A stretch of DNA of 64,000 bases from Catenulispora acidiphila DSM 44928 (lineage in GTDB: Bacteria > Actinomycetota > Actinomycetes > Streptomycetales > Catenulisporaceae): the NCBI RefSeq assembly GCF_000024025.1, contig NC_013131.1:3162001-3226000 (forward strand), in the 5' to 3' direction. Position numbers and translations under genes: made by a program. Below, one piece after another: positions 1 through 8,002 of the stretch. Position 1 is the stretch's first letter; each line of letters opens with the position of its first letter. The notes under the pieces were generated by a model that made no database searches, was not told the origin of the DNA, and was given only the letters and a program-made list of their open reading frames with translations.

Positions 1-99
1 CGCGAGGCGGTCCGACAGGAATAGGCCCAGGTTTTCGCGCCTGCTCGTGCACCGCTCCGCCCGGGACGCGACCGGCGGAGGAAAGTCATGCCGACCTGG

Positions 100-444
100 T
101 CAGGCGGGGTCCGGTTCGACGAAGAACCAGTGCTCGACGAGTCGGCCGTCGAGGACTCGGACCATGTCCATGCCGCGTGTCTCGGCGCCGTCGGAGCCCG
201 GGGCGCCATGGACCCGGTAGAGGTTGGCGACCCATTCGCCGTTCTCGACGGTTCGCTCGGTGACGACCTCCAGGCCGGCTGCCATGAGATGCGCCCATTT
301 CTGCCGCCAGTCGGTGTGGCTGACGGTCTGCCCCTGGTCGCGCGACTGCGGGGCGATCAACGCGAGGGCGGCGTCCATGTCGCCTTCGGCGCGGGCCCTG
401 ATGATCGCCCGCACGACGTCGCCCGGTCCCATCGTTGTAGCCAT
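100..444 (-). CDS. NTF2/SnoaL-like small protein
   Basis: A 114-residue protein of the NTF2-like alpha+beta barrel type. The N-terminal helix (GDVVRAIIRARAEGDMDAAL) is followed by a central Trp-rich part and a C-terminal VRVLDGRLVEHWFFVEPDP strand, the usual SnoaL-like ending. The family holds polyketide cyclases, small isomerases and many proteins of unknown substrate, and nothing here fixes the reaction. The ATG at 444 has a strong GGGAGGGG ribosome site about 7 nt upstream. It diverges from the TetR gene at 537, with two operator-like palindromes between them, so it is probably the main target of that repressor. The product is probably cytoplasmic, as no signal peptide is seen. Confidence 0.8.
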   Translation of the reverse strand: MATTMGPGDVVRAIIRARAEGDMDAALALIAPQSRDQGQTVSHTDWRQKWAHLMAAGLEVVTERTVENGEWVANLYRVHGAPGSDGAETRGMDMVRVLDGRLVEHWFFVEPDPA

Positions 445-462
445 TCGATGTCCCCTCCCTTG

Positions 463-518
463 AAACGGGGAGCTGTCCCCGCTTTCTGGTGTGAGATGCT
501 ACGGGGACTGCTCCCCGT
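463..518. promoter_or_regulatory. Two copies of a TetR-type operator
   Basis: The divergent intergenic region has two copies, in opposite orientation, of the dyad ACGGGGA-N4-TCCCCGT. One lies at 465-481 (centre GCTG, last base imperfect), the other at 501-518 (centre CTGC, perfect 7-bp arms). Both extend outward as AAACGGGGAG. The arrangement fits autoregulation by the TetR protein starting at 537 and control of the gene starting at 444. Binding is inferred, not shown. Confidence 0.7.
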
Positions 519-536
519 TTAGCAAGGAGGCTCGGC

Positions 537-1130
537 ATGCCGCCGTCGCCGCGTCGCGCTGACGCCGCACGCAACCGCCAGCGCCTGCTCACGGCCGCCG
601 ACACCGTGTTGAACGGCCATGGCGCGGGCGCGTCGCTCGATGAGATCGCCAGGGTCGCGGGAGTCGGCAATGCCACCCTCTACCGGCACTTCCCGACCCG
701 CGGGCGGTTGATCGAGGCCGTCTACGAACAGCGGATCACAGAGCTGTGCGACAAGGCACGGGAGCTCACGGTGGCGCCGGACCCCGGTACGGCGCTGACG
801 GCGTGGCTGCGCGCAGTCGCGGCACACGTCGCCACCAGCCGCCTGCTCAGGGAGGCGTTCCTCGCCGACCACCCGGGCCCCGCCGGCGTCGAGCCACCGC
901 AGGCGGCGGCGTGGCACGAGGCGCTCTTCGACGCCGCCGCGCCGCTCCTGGCTCGCGCCCAGGACGCGGAGGCCGTACGGCCCGACATCGACATCGCGGA
1001 GTTGCTCATGTTCCTGACCGCCGCCACTCAAGCTGCCCCTCAGCGTGCCGACCGCGCCCTGGAAGTGCTCATGGAGGGCGTCCTCCCACGACCTGTCCTG
1101 CCCCGCCCCGGCGCGGGGACCAGCGGTTAG
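537..1130 (+). CDS. TetR/AcrR family transcriptional regulator
   Basis: A 197-residue repressor. The N-terminal DNA-binding domain (about residues 8-60) shows the family pattern: RNRQRLLTAADTVL, then the helix-turn-helix ASLDEIARVAGVGNATLYRHF. The C-terminal ligand-binding part is all-helical and cannot be assigned a ligand. The ATG is preceded by AAGGAGG with ideal spacing. It diverges from the NTF2-like gene and shares the double operator with it, so it probably represses both. It is convergent with the MFS gene that follows. Confidence 0.92.
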   Translation: MPPSPRRADAARNRQRLLTAADTVLNGHGAGASLDEIARVAGVGNATLYRHFPTRGRLIEAVYEQRITELCDKARELTVAPDPGTALTAWLRAVAAHVATSRLLREAFLADHPGPAGVEPPQAAAWHEALFDAAAPLLARAQDAEAVRPDIDIAELLMFLTAATQAAPQRADRALEVLMEGVLPRPVLPRPGAGTSG

Positions 1131-1257
1131 CGGCCGGTCGGCGAAATCCATGGCCGCGCGGCGGGAGCACGAGTAGGCGGCGAACACGCCGATTCGGCAA
1201 CGCGCCGATCTGGCAGCCGCAGATCCCCATGACCACCGTGTCGGATGAATCCCCGGG

Positions 1258-2619
1258 TCAGACGTCGTATTCGCCACAGCTCGCCGCTGCCGGGACCGCG
1301 ACACACGCCGGCACCGGCTGCGGTACGCGCTCCGCCGCGGTGGCCGTGCCGCGCGCGGCTAGGCGGCCGAGCAGCCACAGGGCGACCAGCCCGGTCCCGG
1401 CGATGGAGACCACGGCGCCGACTGCCATTCCCCAGCGCACGCCGGCGTGCTGGCAGATCCAGCCGGTCACCGGACCGCCGATCGGCGTGCCGCCCATCGC
1501 GACCACTGTGTAGACGGCCATCACCCGGCCGCGAACCGCCTCGTGGACCTCGGACTGCACGTAGCCGCTCACCGCGGTGTTGAGCATCATCAGTCCGAAG
1601 CCGGCTGGTACGAGCAGCGCCAGGAACACGACGTAGGCCGGAGCCAGTGCGGCAGCCGTCTCGGCGGCTCCGAACAACACCGCTCCGACCACAACCTTGC
1701 TCACTCGCGGCGCCGCCTTTCGCGCCGCCAAGAGCGTTCCGGCGATCGTGCCGACCCCGAGGGCGGTGGACATGAAGCCGAGCCCGCGCGAGCCGACGCT
1801 GTAGACCTGGCCGGCGAACAACGTCAGCGTGATCGGGAAGTTCACCCCGAACGTCATCACCAACCCGAAGACGGCCAGGACCGCCAGAAGCCTCGGTCGG
1901 CCCGCCACATAGCGCAAGCCCGCTGTGCCGGCGCCCTTCCACGGCGTTGATCCCCGCACCATCGTTCTCGGGCTCGGCCGGATCACCGCCAATCCGGCTA
2001 TCACCAAGGCGAAGGACGCCGTGTTGATCACGAACACCCAGCCGGTGCCCACGGCGGCGATCAGCAGCCCGGCGACGGCCGGGCCGATCAGGCGTGCCAT
2101 GGTGAGCGAGAGGATGTTCAATCCGGCGGCGTTCGGTATCAGCGCACTGCCGACCAGCTCGGTGACGAACGACAACCGTGCCGGGTTCTCCACGGTGAAC
2201 ACACAGCCCAGCCAGAAGGACAAGAAGTAGATCAGCCACAGGGGCGCGTGGCCGGTGAGGACGGCGACGCTGAGGATCGCCGCCTGGACCGCGTAGAGCG
2301 TCTGCGCGGTGAGCAGCAGGACGCGTCGGTCGTAGCGGTCGGAGAGGACACCACCCCACAGGCCGAACAGCAGCACTGGCGCGAACTGCAGTCCGGTGGT
2401 CCAGCCGACCGCGGTTCCGCTGTGGGTACGGGTCAGCACGAACCAGTCCAGGGCGACCCCTTGCATCGCCGTGCCGATGTTGGAGATCAGGCCGCTCGAC
2501 AGGTAGATGCGGTAGTCGCGGACGGCCAGTGCCGCGAATGCCTTGTGGCTCGACGGAAGCGGTGCGGGCAGGTATCCGTCAGGTGTGTGCGGACTGGTCG
2601 CGGCGGGCGTGTGGGTCAT
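1258..2619 (-). CDS. MFS transporter (MFS_3/EntS-like)
   Basis: A 453-residue, about 12-helix major facilitator. The N-terminal stretch after a 25-residue polar leader reads FAALAVRDYRIYLSSGLISN, typical of the MFS_3 group that includes the enterobactin exporter EntS. The loop 2-3 signature GGVLSDRYDRR is present, as is the second-half loop GLGFMSTALGVGTIAGTLLA. Members are mostly drug or siderophore exporters; the substrate here is unknown. It lies 124 bp downstream of the DUF1684 gene on the same strand, so the two may share a transcript. Confidence 0.88.
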   Translation of the reverse strand: MTHTPAATSPHTPDGYLPAPLPSSHKAFAALAVRDYRIYLSSGLISNIGTAMQGVALDWFVLTRTHSGTAVGWTTGLQFAPVLLFGLWGGVLSDRYDRRVLLLTAQTLYAVQAAILSVAVLTGHAPLWLIYFLSFWLGCVFTVENPARLSFVTELVGSALIPNAAGLNILSLTMARLIGPAVAGLLIAAVGTGWVFVINTASFALVIAGLAVIRPSPRTMVRGSTPWKGAGTAGLRYVAGRPRLLAVLAVFGLVMTFGVNFPITLTLFAGQVYSVGSRGLGFMSTALGVGTIAGTLLAARKAAPRVSKVVVGAVLFGAAETAAALAPAYVVFLALLVPAGFGLMMLNTAVSGYVQSEVHEAVRGRVMAVYTVVAMGGTPIGGPVTGWICQHAGVRWGMAVGAVVSIAGTGLVALWLLGRLAARGTATAAERVPQPVPACVAVPAAASCGEYDV

Positions 2620-2743
2620 GCCGGTCGTCCTCGCTGGGGAACTCGTAGGGCAGCCGGCGCTGAGTCAGACCTGCAAGCGGCCGCCGGACAGCACATCGGC
2701 CCATCGACAGCTCCCCGGCCAGGCGGAACGGGCTCTCGTCAGC

Positions 2744-3562
2744 TCAGCGGCGTTCGTGCGGGATCTTCTCGCCGGTCTCGACGGCGACCTGGAGCCGGTT
2801 CTCTGCCGGCGGCAGCGGGCAGGTCGCCAGGTCGGTGTAGGCGCAGGGCAGGTTCACCGCGCGGTTGAAGTCCAACCACACTGTTCCGTCGGCGGCCGGC
2901 GGATCGATCTGCAGCGATCGGTTGGCCGCGTAGGTGCTCACGCCGGAGGTGGCGTCGGTGAACAGCGCCAGGAGGCTGCCTGGGGCGTGCCCCTCGAAGA
3001 CGGTCAGGCTCAGGCTGTGTCCGGCGAGGTCGAACTCGACGCGGCCCGGCGCGTCGTAGACGTGCTGGAGGCCTTCGACGGCGGCGCCGACGGTGGTGGG
3101 ACGAGGGTGGTCGAAAGCCACGTAGCGACCGGTGACCGCCCACCGCGAGTCCGGCTCGTAAGCCGGGGTCCCGTTGTAGGCCAGGCGAAGCGGGTTCTCG
3201 GGGTGGCGGGGGCGCACGATGTCGTGGCCGCCGCGCTTGGCGACCTCGATGACTGCGTCTCCGGAGACGGGGAAGAGGCTGGCTCGCTCGCCGATGACCC
3301 CGAAGCTGTACTCGCCGTGCACAGCCGCTCCGTCGACGATCAGTTCCTCGCCCTCGGCCAGGACGACCCGGACGCCGTCGGGGCCGGTGGACCACGCGCC
3401 GGGGGCGTCGGGGAAACGTTGGGGCTCCTCGTGCAGCCAGTGCAGGCTGGTGACCGCGAGGAAGCCGTGCGGGTCGGCCAGCCGGTCTTCGTGGCCGCTG
3501 TGCCACTCCCGCCAGGTCTGAGCGAAGGCGTCCACGTCTGCTGCCACGTCCTGGACGGTCAT
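2744..3562 (-). CDS. DUF1684 family protein
   Basis: A 272-residue cytoplasmic protein of the DUF1684 family. Diagnostic parts are the N-terminal FAQTWREWHSGHEDRLADPH followed by GFLAVTSLHWL, and the C-terminal block VWLDFNRAVNLPCAYTD leading into TCPLPPAENRLQVAVE. The conserved Cys-Ala-Tyr and Cys-Pro-Leu-Pro-Pro-Ala-Glu-Asn segments are intact. Function is unknown. The ATG at 3562 was chosen over an upstream one at 3670 because GAAGGGA sits 7 nt before it and family similarity begins there. The upstream extension is low-complexity. Confidence 0.85.
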   Translation of the reverse strand: MTVQDVAADVDAFAQTWREWHSGHEDRLADPHGFLAVTSLHWLHEEPQRFPDAPGAWSTGPDGVRVVLAEGEELIVDGAAVHGEYSFGVIGERASLFPVSGDAVIEVAKRGGHDIVRPRHPENPLRLAYNGTPAYEPDSRWAVTGRYVAFDHPRPTTVGAAVEGLQHVYDAPGRVEFDLAGHSLSLTVFEGHAPGSLLALFTDATSGVSTYAANRSLQIDPPAADGTVWLDFNRAVNLPCAYTDLATCPLPPAENRLQVAVETGEKIPHERR

Positions 3563-3793
3563 GTTCGGTGTCCCTTCAGAGGACCCACTCGAATGTCTAT
3601 TGAATGACTCGAGTTTGTGGGTGCTTTCATCATGACGGGACGGACGCCGGGACTGCCATCGCCGTCTCATGCTCTGGACGCCGCAGGTCCAATTCGCGGC
3701 CTGAGGGGGTCGCGCACCTCGGCGTGAGATGTTCTACCATTTCGATAAGTTCCATATGGATTACAGGTCGAGCAGGCCGGGAAGGAGACGGAC

Positions 3794-3874
3794 GTGGACC
3801 GCGACTCCGGTACGTACTCCCGCCGTCATATCGACCTCCGGCGCAGCGCCAGCGCCCTGTGTCCCGGTCGCTGA
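3794..3874 (+). CDS. Cysteine-type leader peptide 1
   Basis: A 26-codon open frame with GTG start and a good ribosome site (AAGGAG at 3782-3787). The peptide contains SRRHIDLRRSASALC followed by Pro-Gly-Arg and a stop. The R-H-(I/V)-D-L-R-x-x-S-A-L-C pattern is the hallmark of short actinobacterial leader peptides found before sulfur-assimilation genes, where ribosome stalling at Cys codons reports cysteine charging. A perfect 8-bp hairpin (3890-3906) follows the stop by 15 nt. The next gene is the DinB-fold protein at 4095. It is too short for normal gene callers. The role is inferred from family pattern. Confidence 0.75.
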   Translation: MDRDSGTYSRRHIDLRRSASALCPGR

Positions 3875-3889
3875 GTCCACGCCGCTGAC

Positions 3890-3906
3890 CAGGTGCTGAG
3901 CACCTG
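3890..3906 (+). terminator. Hairpin after leader peptide 1 (candidate attenuator)
   Basis: CAGGTGCT-G-AGCACCTG forms a perfect 8-bp stem only 15 nt after the stop of leader peptide 1. No U-run follows, so it could act as a Rho-dependent or translational control element rather than a classical terminator. The 188 nt from here to the next start hold no other gene. Confidence 0.45.
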
Positions 3907-4094
3907 AACCGGGAAGCCTGGCTGTCCGCCGTTCCCCGACGCGGCGCGCCCGCGCCCGCACTCGCGTCCGCACCATGATCTGCGAAAGCCCATGGCACAC
4001 AGCCGCATCGCGTCGGTGGGCCGGGCGCGGGTCGTCAGTGCTCTGCTTCGCATCCCCACCTCCGCTGAACCACGCCACGACAGGACCAGAGGCG

Positions 4095-5015
4095 ATGACG
4101 ATGACCATGACAACGACCACGACACCGACACCGACAACGACCCAGGCCACTGCGTCACGGGTACGGCCTCGGACCCGCAAGCCGCCGAAGCCGCTCCGAC
4201 CGCTTCCGGAGCCGTATCGCCTGACCTGGTGGACCCGGCCCGGGCAGCCGACTTTCGACGACGTCTGCGATGCCCTGGCGTTCCAGCACTTCATCCTGGA
4301 CGAACTGCTCCAGCCGGTCAGGGAGTCCCAGTGGCGGGCTCCGACCCCGTCGGCCCGGTGGCGGGTCGCCGATCTGCTGGGCCAGGTCATCGCGAGTGCC
4401 GAACACGTGGTCCAGACGGCGCACGCCTCGCAGCCCCGGCGCCGGGCGCCGGTCCTGGACGCCTTGGACTGGTATCAGGGGTCTGGTTCGCTCTCCACGC
4501 TCACCGTCGAACAGGCCCGTGCCGTCGCCGGCTCGGCGCCCGGGGCGCGATTTGCTGAGCTGGCCGAGCTCGCCGAGTTGGCCAGGCTGCACCGGGTCGC
4601 GGCCTCGACAGCGGCGGCGATACTGCGCTCGGGGGAGCCGGGGCTCGTCCTGCGCGGCGCGGCCGGCGGCATCACGCTGGCCGATTACACGGTGACGCGT
4701 CTGGTGGGAGCCGTCGTGCACGGCCTGGATCTCGCCGACGCGCTCGGCCGTCCAGGGCGCGCCCACGGTCCGGCCGTGCGCCTGGTCGGCGGCTACTTCG
4801 CCGCGCTCGGAGAGCGTCGCGGCCCGGCCGGGTCCCGATCGGCGCCGATCGCCCTGGGCACGGACGGCTCGCTCATCGCGCTTCATGCCAAGCGTCCGGC
4901 GACGATCGTCCCGGCGATCAGCTGGATCCAGGCGGCTACCGGTCGCCGTCCCGCCGGAAGGCTTCTGCCGGACTCCCATCAGTGGCTCGCAGACCTCTTA
5001 CCGCTGGCCACCTGA
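4095..5015 (+). CDS. DinB-fold mycothiol-dependent enzyme-like protein (maleylpyruvate isomerase N-terminal type)
   Basis: About 306 residues. After a Thr-rich N-terminus, the region around residues 55-260 fits the four-helix DinB/MDMPI fold of mycothiol-dependent enzymes: FDDVCDALAFQHFILDELLQ, then RAPTPSARWRVADLLGQVI with the usual downstream His (AEHVV), and later VTRLVGAVVHGLDLADALG. This family catalyses thiol-dependent isomerisation or transfer; the substrate is unknown. ATGs at 4095, 4101 and 4107 are all possible. The AGAGG at 4088-4092 is best spaced for 4101. Position behind a Cys-type leader peptide links it to sulfur or thiol metabolism. It is convergent with the TetR gene downstream. 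Confidence 0.7.
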   Translation: MTMTMTTTTTPTPTTTQATASRVRPRTRKPPKPLRPLPEPYRLTWWTRPGQPTFDDVCDALAFQHFILDELLQPVRESQWRAPTPSARWRVADLLGQVIASAEHVVQTAHASQPRRRAPVLDALDWYQGSGSLSTLTVEQARAVAGSAPGARFAELAELAELARLHRVAASTAAAILRSGEPGLVLRGAAGGITLADYTVTRLVGAVVHGLDLADALGRPGRAHGPAVRLVGGYFAALGERRGPAGSRSAPIALGTDGSLIALHAKRPATIVPAISWIQAATGRRPAGRLLPDSHQWLADLLPLAT

Positions 5016-5053
5016 GACGTGGAGGTGCGGGGCGATGCCGGACGGATGGCTAC

Positions 5054-5593
5054 CTACCTTGGGCGATGCGGCTGCGCGCGCAGCCCGTCGAGGAAGACGG
5101 TGATCAGGGGATCGTCGGTGCGGATTCCGGGGCGGCAGACGACCACGCTCAGCATCTCGAGCACCTGGGCGGGAGTGAGGTCTCGGCGCAGCTCGCCCTG
5201 CTTCTGCGCGTGAATGACGGCTTGAAGGATGAGCGCGTCGCTTCGGGCCGCGAGGGTGTCGATTTCGGGCGTGTCCAAGGGGATCTCGCTGAGTGACTTG
5301 GTGAGGGCCAAGGGCAGGCTCACACAGCGCTCGATGATGTCGACGAGGGCTTCCCAGCCGGAAGCCGTGGTGCCGAGCACGTCTTGGGCGTGCTGGTGGA
5401 GGCGGTGCAGGCTGTCGGTGGCGATCTCGTACAGCAGGCTCTGCCGGTCGGGGAAGTGGCGGTAGAGCGTGCCGACGCCGAGCCCGGCTGAGCGCGCGAT
5501 CTCCTCCATCGAGACCGCCGGGCCGTATTCGGTGAACAGGTCGACGGCGGCGCTGAGGATCAGCTCGCGGTTGCGGCGCGCGTCGGATCGCAC
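5054..5593 (-). CDS. TetR family transcriptional regulator
   Basis: About 179 residues from a GTG at 5593 (VRSDARRNRELILSA). A TTG at 5620 would add nine residues. The helix-turn-helix VSMEEIARSAGLGVGTLYRHF is canonical. The remaining helices form a ligand domain of the SCO-type TetR_C group with no assignable ligand. It diverges from the LLM gene at 5696. Two 20-bp direct repeats lie in the gap, so it is probably the repressor of that enzyme and of itself. Confidence 0.88.
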   Translation of the reverse strand: MRSDARRNRELILSAAVDLFTEYGPAVSMEEIARSAGLGVGTLYRHFPDRQSLLYEIATDSLHRLHQHAQDVLGTTASGWEALVDIIERCVSLPLALTKSLSEIPLDTPEIDTLAARSDALILQAVIHAQKQGELRRDLTPAQVLEMLSVVVCRPGIRTDDPLITVFLDGLRAQPHRPR

Positions 5594-5623
5594 GGGCGGC
5601 CTTTCGACAGGGTTCGACAAGCG

Positions 5624-5686
5624 GAATATCGGATTCAGGTTAGTGTAGGCTGCCGACGCAGAAGCGGAACTTCATATTCAGGTTAG
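5624..5686. promoter_or_regulatory. Two 20-bp direct repeats between TetR and LLM genes
   Basis: Copies at 5624-5643 and 5667-5686 agree at 16 of 20 positions (consensus GAAYWTCRKATTCAGGTTAG), with ATTCAGGTTAG fully conserved. Their period is 43 bp, about four helical turns, which puts both on one face of the helix. The second copy ends 9 bp before the GTG of the LLM gene and would block its promoter or ribosome site. This is a probable operator for the divergent TetR protein. Confidence 0.65.
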
Positions 5687-5695
5687 GGGACCGGC

Positions 5696-6586
5696 GTGCG
5701 GTGGGGACTTTTCGCAGGCGGCGAAGCACTGAGCGTGGACGAGCACATCGGAAGGGCCCGCGCGGTGGCCGCGGCCGGCCTGGACGCGATGTTCTTCGGA
5801 CAGGTGGGGTCCTGGGACGCGATCGCTTTGGCCTCCGTGTGCGGGCGGGAGGCGCCGGGGCTCGAGGTCGGGGTCGCCGTCACGCAGACCTTTCCGCGGC
5901 ACCCGCTGGCCCTGGCCGCCCAGGCGCTGACCGCCCAGGGGATCAGTGGCAACCGGTTCACGCTGGGCGTCGGGCCGAGTCACCCCGCCGTCATCGAGGG
6001 GCAGTTCGGGATCGCCTATGACAGGCCCGCGCAGCACACCCGCGAATACCTGGAGGCGCTGGGCTCGCTGCTCGACGGCCGGCCGACCGAATACCGGGGC
6101 GAGCGGATCACCGCGGTGGGGCGCGTGGACGCTCCGGGAGCGCAGCGGCCCTCGCTGCTGCTCTCGGCGCTCGGCCCGGTCATGCTGCGCACCGCCGGCG
6201 AGCTGGCCGACGGTACCACCACGGTCTGGGCCGGTCCGCGCGTCATCGGCGAGCATGTGGCACCTCTGATCAACCGCGCCGCGCAGGAGGCGGGACGTCC
6301 CGCGCCGAGGATCGTGGCCCTGGTCGTCGCGGCCTTGACCGACGATCCGGACGAGGCCAGGCGCGCCTTGGCCGAGCGGTACGCGATGGCGTCGCAGATG
6401 CCTGCCTACCAGGAGATCCTCGGCCGCCAGGGCAAGTCGAACGTCGGAGACACCCTCGTCGCGGGCGATGAGAAGACCCTGGAGCGAGAGCTGCGAGCCT
6501 ATGCCGACGCCGGGACGACCGATCTGCTGGTCGGTCCGTTCGGGGACGCCGAGCGCATGATCGAGTTCCTGGGCTCGATCCGCTGA
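5696..6586 (+). CDS. LLM-class F420-dependent oxidoreductase
   Basis: A 296-residue luciferase-like TIM-barrel protein. The start MRWGLFAGG, the strand GLDAMFFGQVGSWDAI, the loop VAVTQTFPRHPLALAAQALT, and the FTLGVGPSHPAVIEGQFG block are typical of F420-dependent LLM enzymes related to methylene-tetrahydromethanopterin reductase. No ligand-specific residues can be read. The GTG start has GGGGA 5 nt upstream. It differs clearly from the SsuD-type FMNH2 enzymes further on and is separately controlled, by the divergent TetR protein. It ends 16 bp from the convergent flavin reductase gene. Confidence 0.88.
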   Translation: MRWGLFAGGEALSVDEHIGRARAVAAAGLDAMFFGQVGSWDAIALASVCGREAPGLEVGVAVTQTFPRHPLALAAQALTAQGISGNRFTLGVGPSHPAVIEGQFGIAYDRPAQHTREYLEALGSLLDGRPTEYRGERITAVGRVDAPGAQRPSLLLSALGPVMLRTAGELADGTTTVWAGPRVIGEHVAPLINRAAQEAGRPAPRIVALVVAALTDDPDEARRALAERYAMASQMPAYQEILGRQGKSNVGDTLVAGDEKTLERELRAYADAGTTDLLVGPFGDAERMIEFLGSIR

Positions 6587-6602
6587 GGCGGATGCGGGGA
6601 CC

Positions 6603-7184
6603 TCACCCCTGCTCGTCCAGGTTGCGGAAGCCGCTTCGGTGAAAGACCAGCGGTGCCACCGAGGGGTCGGCTCCGATGTCGTGGACGCGCAGCAGGAGGA
6701 TGTCGTGGTCGCCCGCCGGGTATTCGGCCTCCAGCGAGCACTCGATCCAGGCGCCGGCTCCCTCGACGAACACCGCTCCGTCGGCTGAGGCGCGGAAGTC
6801 CAGGTCGGCGAACCGGTCCGCGGACCTGGAGGCCAGACGCAGGCATGCCTGTTCGTGCTGCGCGGCGAGGATGCTGATGCCCAGACGCGGCCGGCTCCGC
6901 AGGACCGGCCAGGTGGAGGACTTCAGGTCCGCGCACACCGACACCAGCGCGGGTTCCAGGGAGACCGAGGTGAAGGAGTTGGCGGCCAGGCCCACCGGGC
7001 TGCCGTCGACGAGGACTGCGACCGCGGTGACGCCGGTCGGAAAGGACGCGAACATGGTCCGCAGTTCTTTGGCGGTCGGGGCGGTCGGGCCTGTCGGGCC
7101 CGTCGGGGTGATCTGAGCGGTCGGGGCGGCTATCGGGCTCGGCGCGGTCACGGACGGGATCTGGATCTGGGCGTGGACGCTCAC
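6603..7184 (-). CDS. Flavin reductase-like domain protein
   Basis: A 193-residue protein of the FMN-binding split-barrel flavin reductase family. After a Pro/Thr-rich leader (repeats of PTGPTGPTAPTA) the domain begins LRTMFASFPTGVTAVAVLVD, followed by GLAANSFTSVSLEPALVSVC and a C-terminal AGDHDILLLRVHDIG with the conserved GDH. Such enzymes make reduced FMN for two-component monooxygenases, so it probably supplies the SsuD-like enzymes of the operon at 9.6-22.8 kb, although it is encoded separately. The GTG at 7184 is chosen for its AAGGAG spaced 7 nt upstream. Confidence 0.85.
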   Translation of the reverse strand: MSVHAQIQIPSVTAPSPIAAPTAQITPTGPTGPTAPTAKELRTMFASFPTGVTAVAVLVDGSPVGLAANSFTSVSLEPALVSVCADLKSSTWPVLRSRPRLGISILAAQHEQACLRLASRSADRFADLDFRASADGAVFVEGAGAWIECSLEAEYPAGDHDILLLRVHDIGADPSVAPLVFHRSGFRNLDEQG

Positions 7185-7433
7185 AATGGCTCCTTGTCGG
7201 CGTCTCATTCTCCAGGTCACCCATAGACATGGTGCTCTTTATGCGCGACCGTGTCCGGGACGGTGATCGGCGATGAGACAGGTGGGGACGATGCGGCTGG
7301 ATTCGCTGCGCTGCGGGAGGCCGGGCGGACGCATGCGGTGCTCGGCGAGGCACTGCGTGAGTGCCGTGAGTGCCAGGGGTGCCGCGGCCAGGCGTCCGGT
7401 GCCGCGGACGCCGAGAAGGGGCGTGGTTCAAAG

Positions 7434-7450
7434 GATACCTTCAGGAGTCT
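7434..7450 (+). promoter_or_regulatory. 17-bp element upstream of the Rrf2 gene, shared with the sulfur operon
   Basis: GATACCTTCAGGAGTCT overlaps the AT-rich patch that is the likely promoter of the Rrf2 gene (TATTTT and CTAGAGT follow directly). A 14-of-17 match on the opposite strand lies at 9158-9174, immediately upstream of the sulfur operon leader peptide. It is a candidate binding site for the Rrf2 regulator. The rest of the 358-bp gap (7185-7542) holds no convincing gene. Confidence 0.5.
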
Positions 7451-7542
7451 ATTTTGCTAGAGTCCTTCGGTGTCAACCCCGCGACGTCCGGCGCGCTCAC
7501 CGTCCGGACGTTCTCCGAGAACTCTTGCGAGGACCGGTGCCC

Positions 7543-7980
7543 ATGCGTGTCTCGGCCAGAACCGATTACGCCGTCCGCGTCCTGATCGAGCTCGCCGCGG
7601 CCGATTCCCGGCCGGTGACCTGCGAGGCCATCGCCGAATCGCAGCAGATCCCGTACCGCTTCCTGAAGGCGGTCGTCCGCGATCTGCGCGTGGCCGGCCT
7701 GGTGCGCAGCCAGCGCGGCTGTGAAGGCGGCTACTGGATCGGCCGGGAAGCCGCCGAGATCGCGCTGGCCGACGTCGTGCGCGCGGTCGACGGCGAGTTG
7801 CTCACCGTGAACGACGTGCCGCCGGCTGACGTCGCCTATCCCGCACCGGCCGCCGGGCTGGGTCTGTTCTGGCTCGCCCTGGGTGCGCGCGTCGAGGACC
7901 TCTTCGGCGCTGTCAGCATCGCCGACCTGCTGAACCAGACCGCTCACGCCGCGTTGGGCGCGCCCGCCCTGCGGACGTGA
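7543..7980 (+). CDS. Rrf2 family transcriptional regulator (CymR-like?)
   Basis: A 145-residue protein with the Rrf2 winged helix: MRVSARTDYAVRVLIELAA, IAESQQIPYRFLKAVVRDL and the wing VRSQRGCEGGYWIGREA. The three-Cys cluster loop used by IscR, NsrR and RirA to hold an iron-sulfur cluster is missing. It therefore resembles cluster-free members such as CymR, the cysteine-metabolism repressor of Firmicutes. Immediately downstream are the cupin and DsbA-like genes, then the organosulfur operon, which supports a role in sulfur control (inference). ATG 7543 is fixed by the start of family similarity. Confidence 0.85.
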   Translation: MRVSARTDYAVRVLIELAAADSRPVTCEAIAESQQIPYRFLKAVVRDLRVAGLVRSQRGCEGGYWIGREAAEIALADVVRAVDGELLTVNDVPPADVAYPAPAAGLGLFWLALGARVEDLFGAVSIADLLNQTAHAALGAPALRT

Positions 7981-8002
7981 CAGGACCCTTAGGAGTCACG
8001 AC

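Noticed and set aside
7251-7460. 69-codon frame with Cys-rich RECRECQGCRGQ, before the Rrf2 gene
   Set aside because: It has no ribosome site, does not follow the leader-peptide pattern, and overlaps the candidate operator and promoter of the Rrf2 gene.
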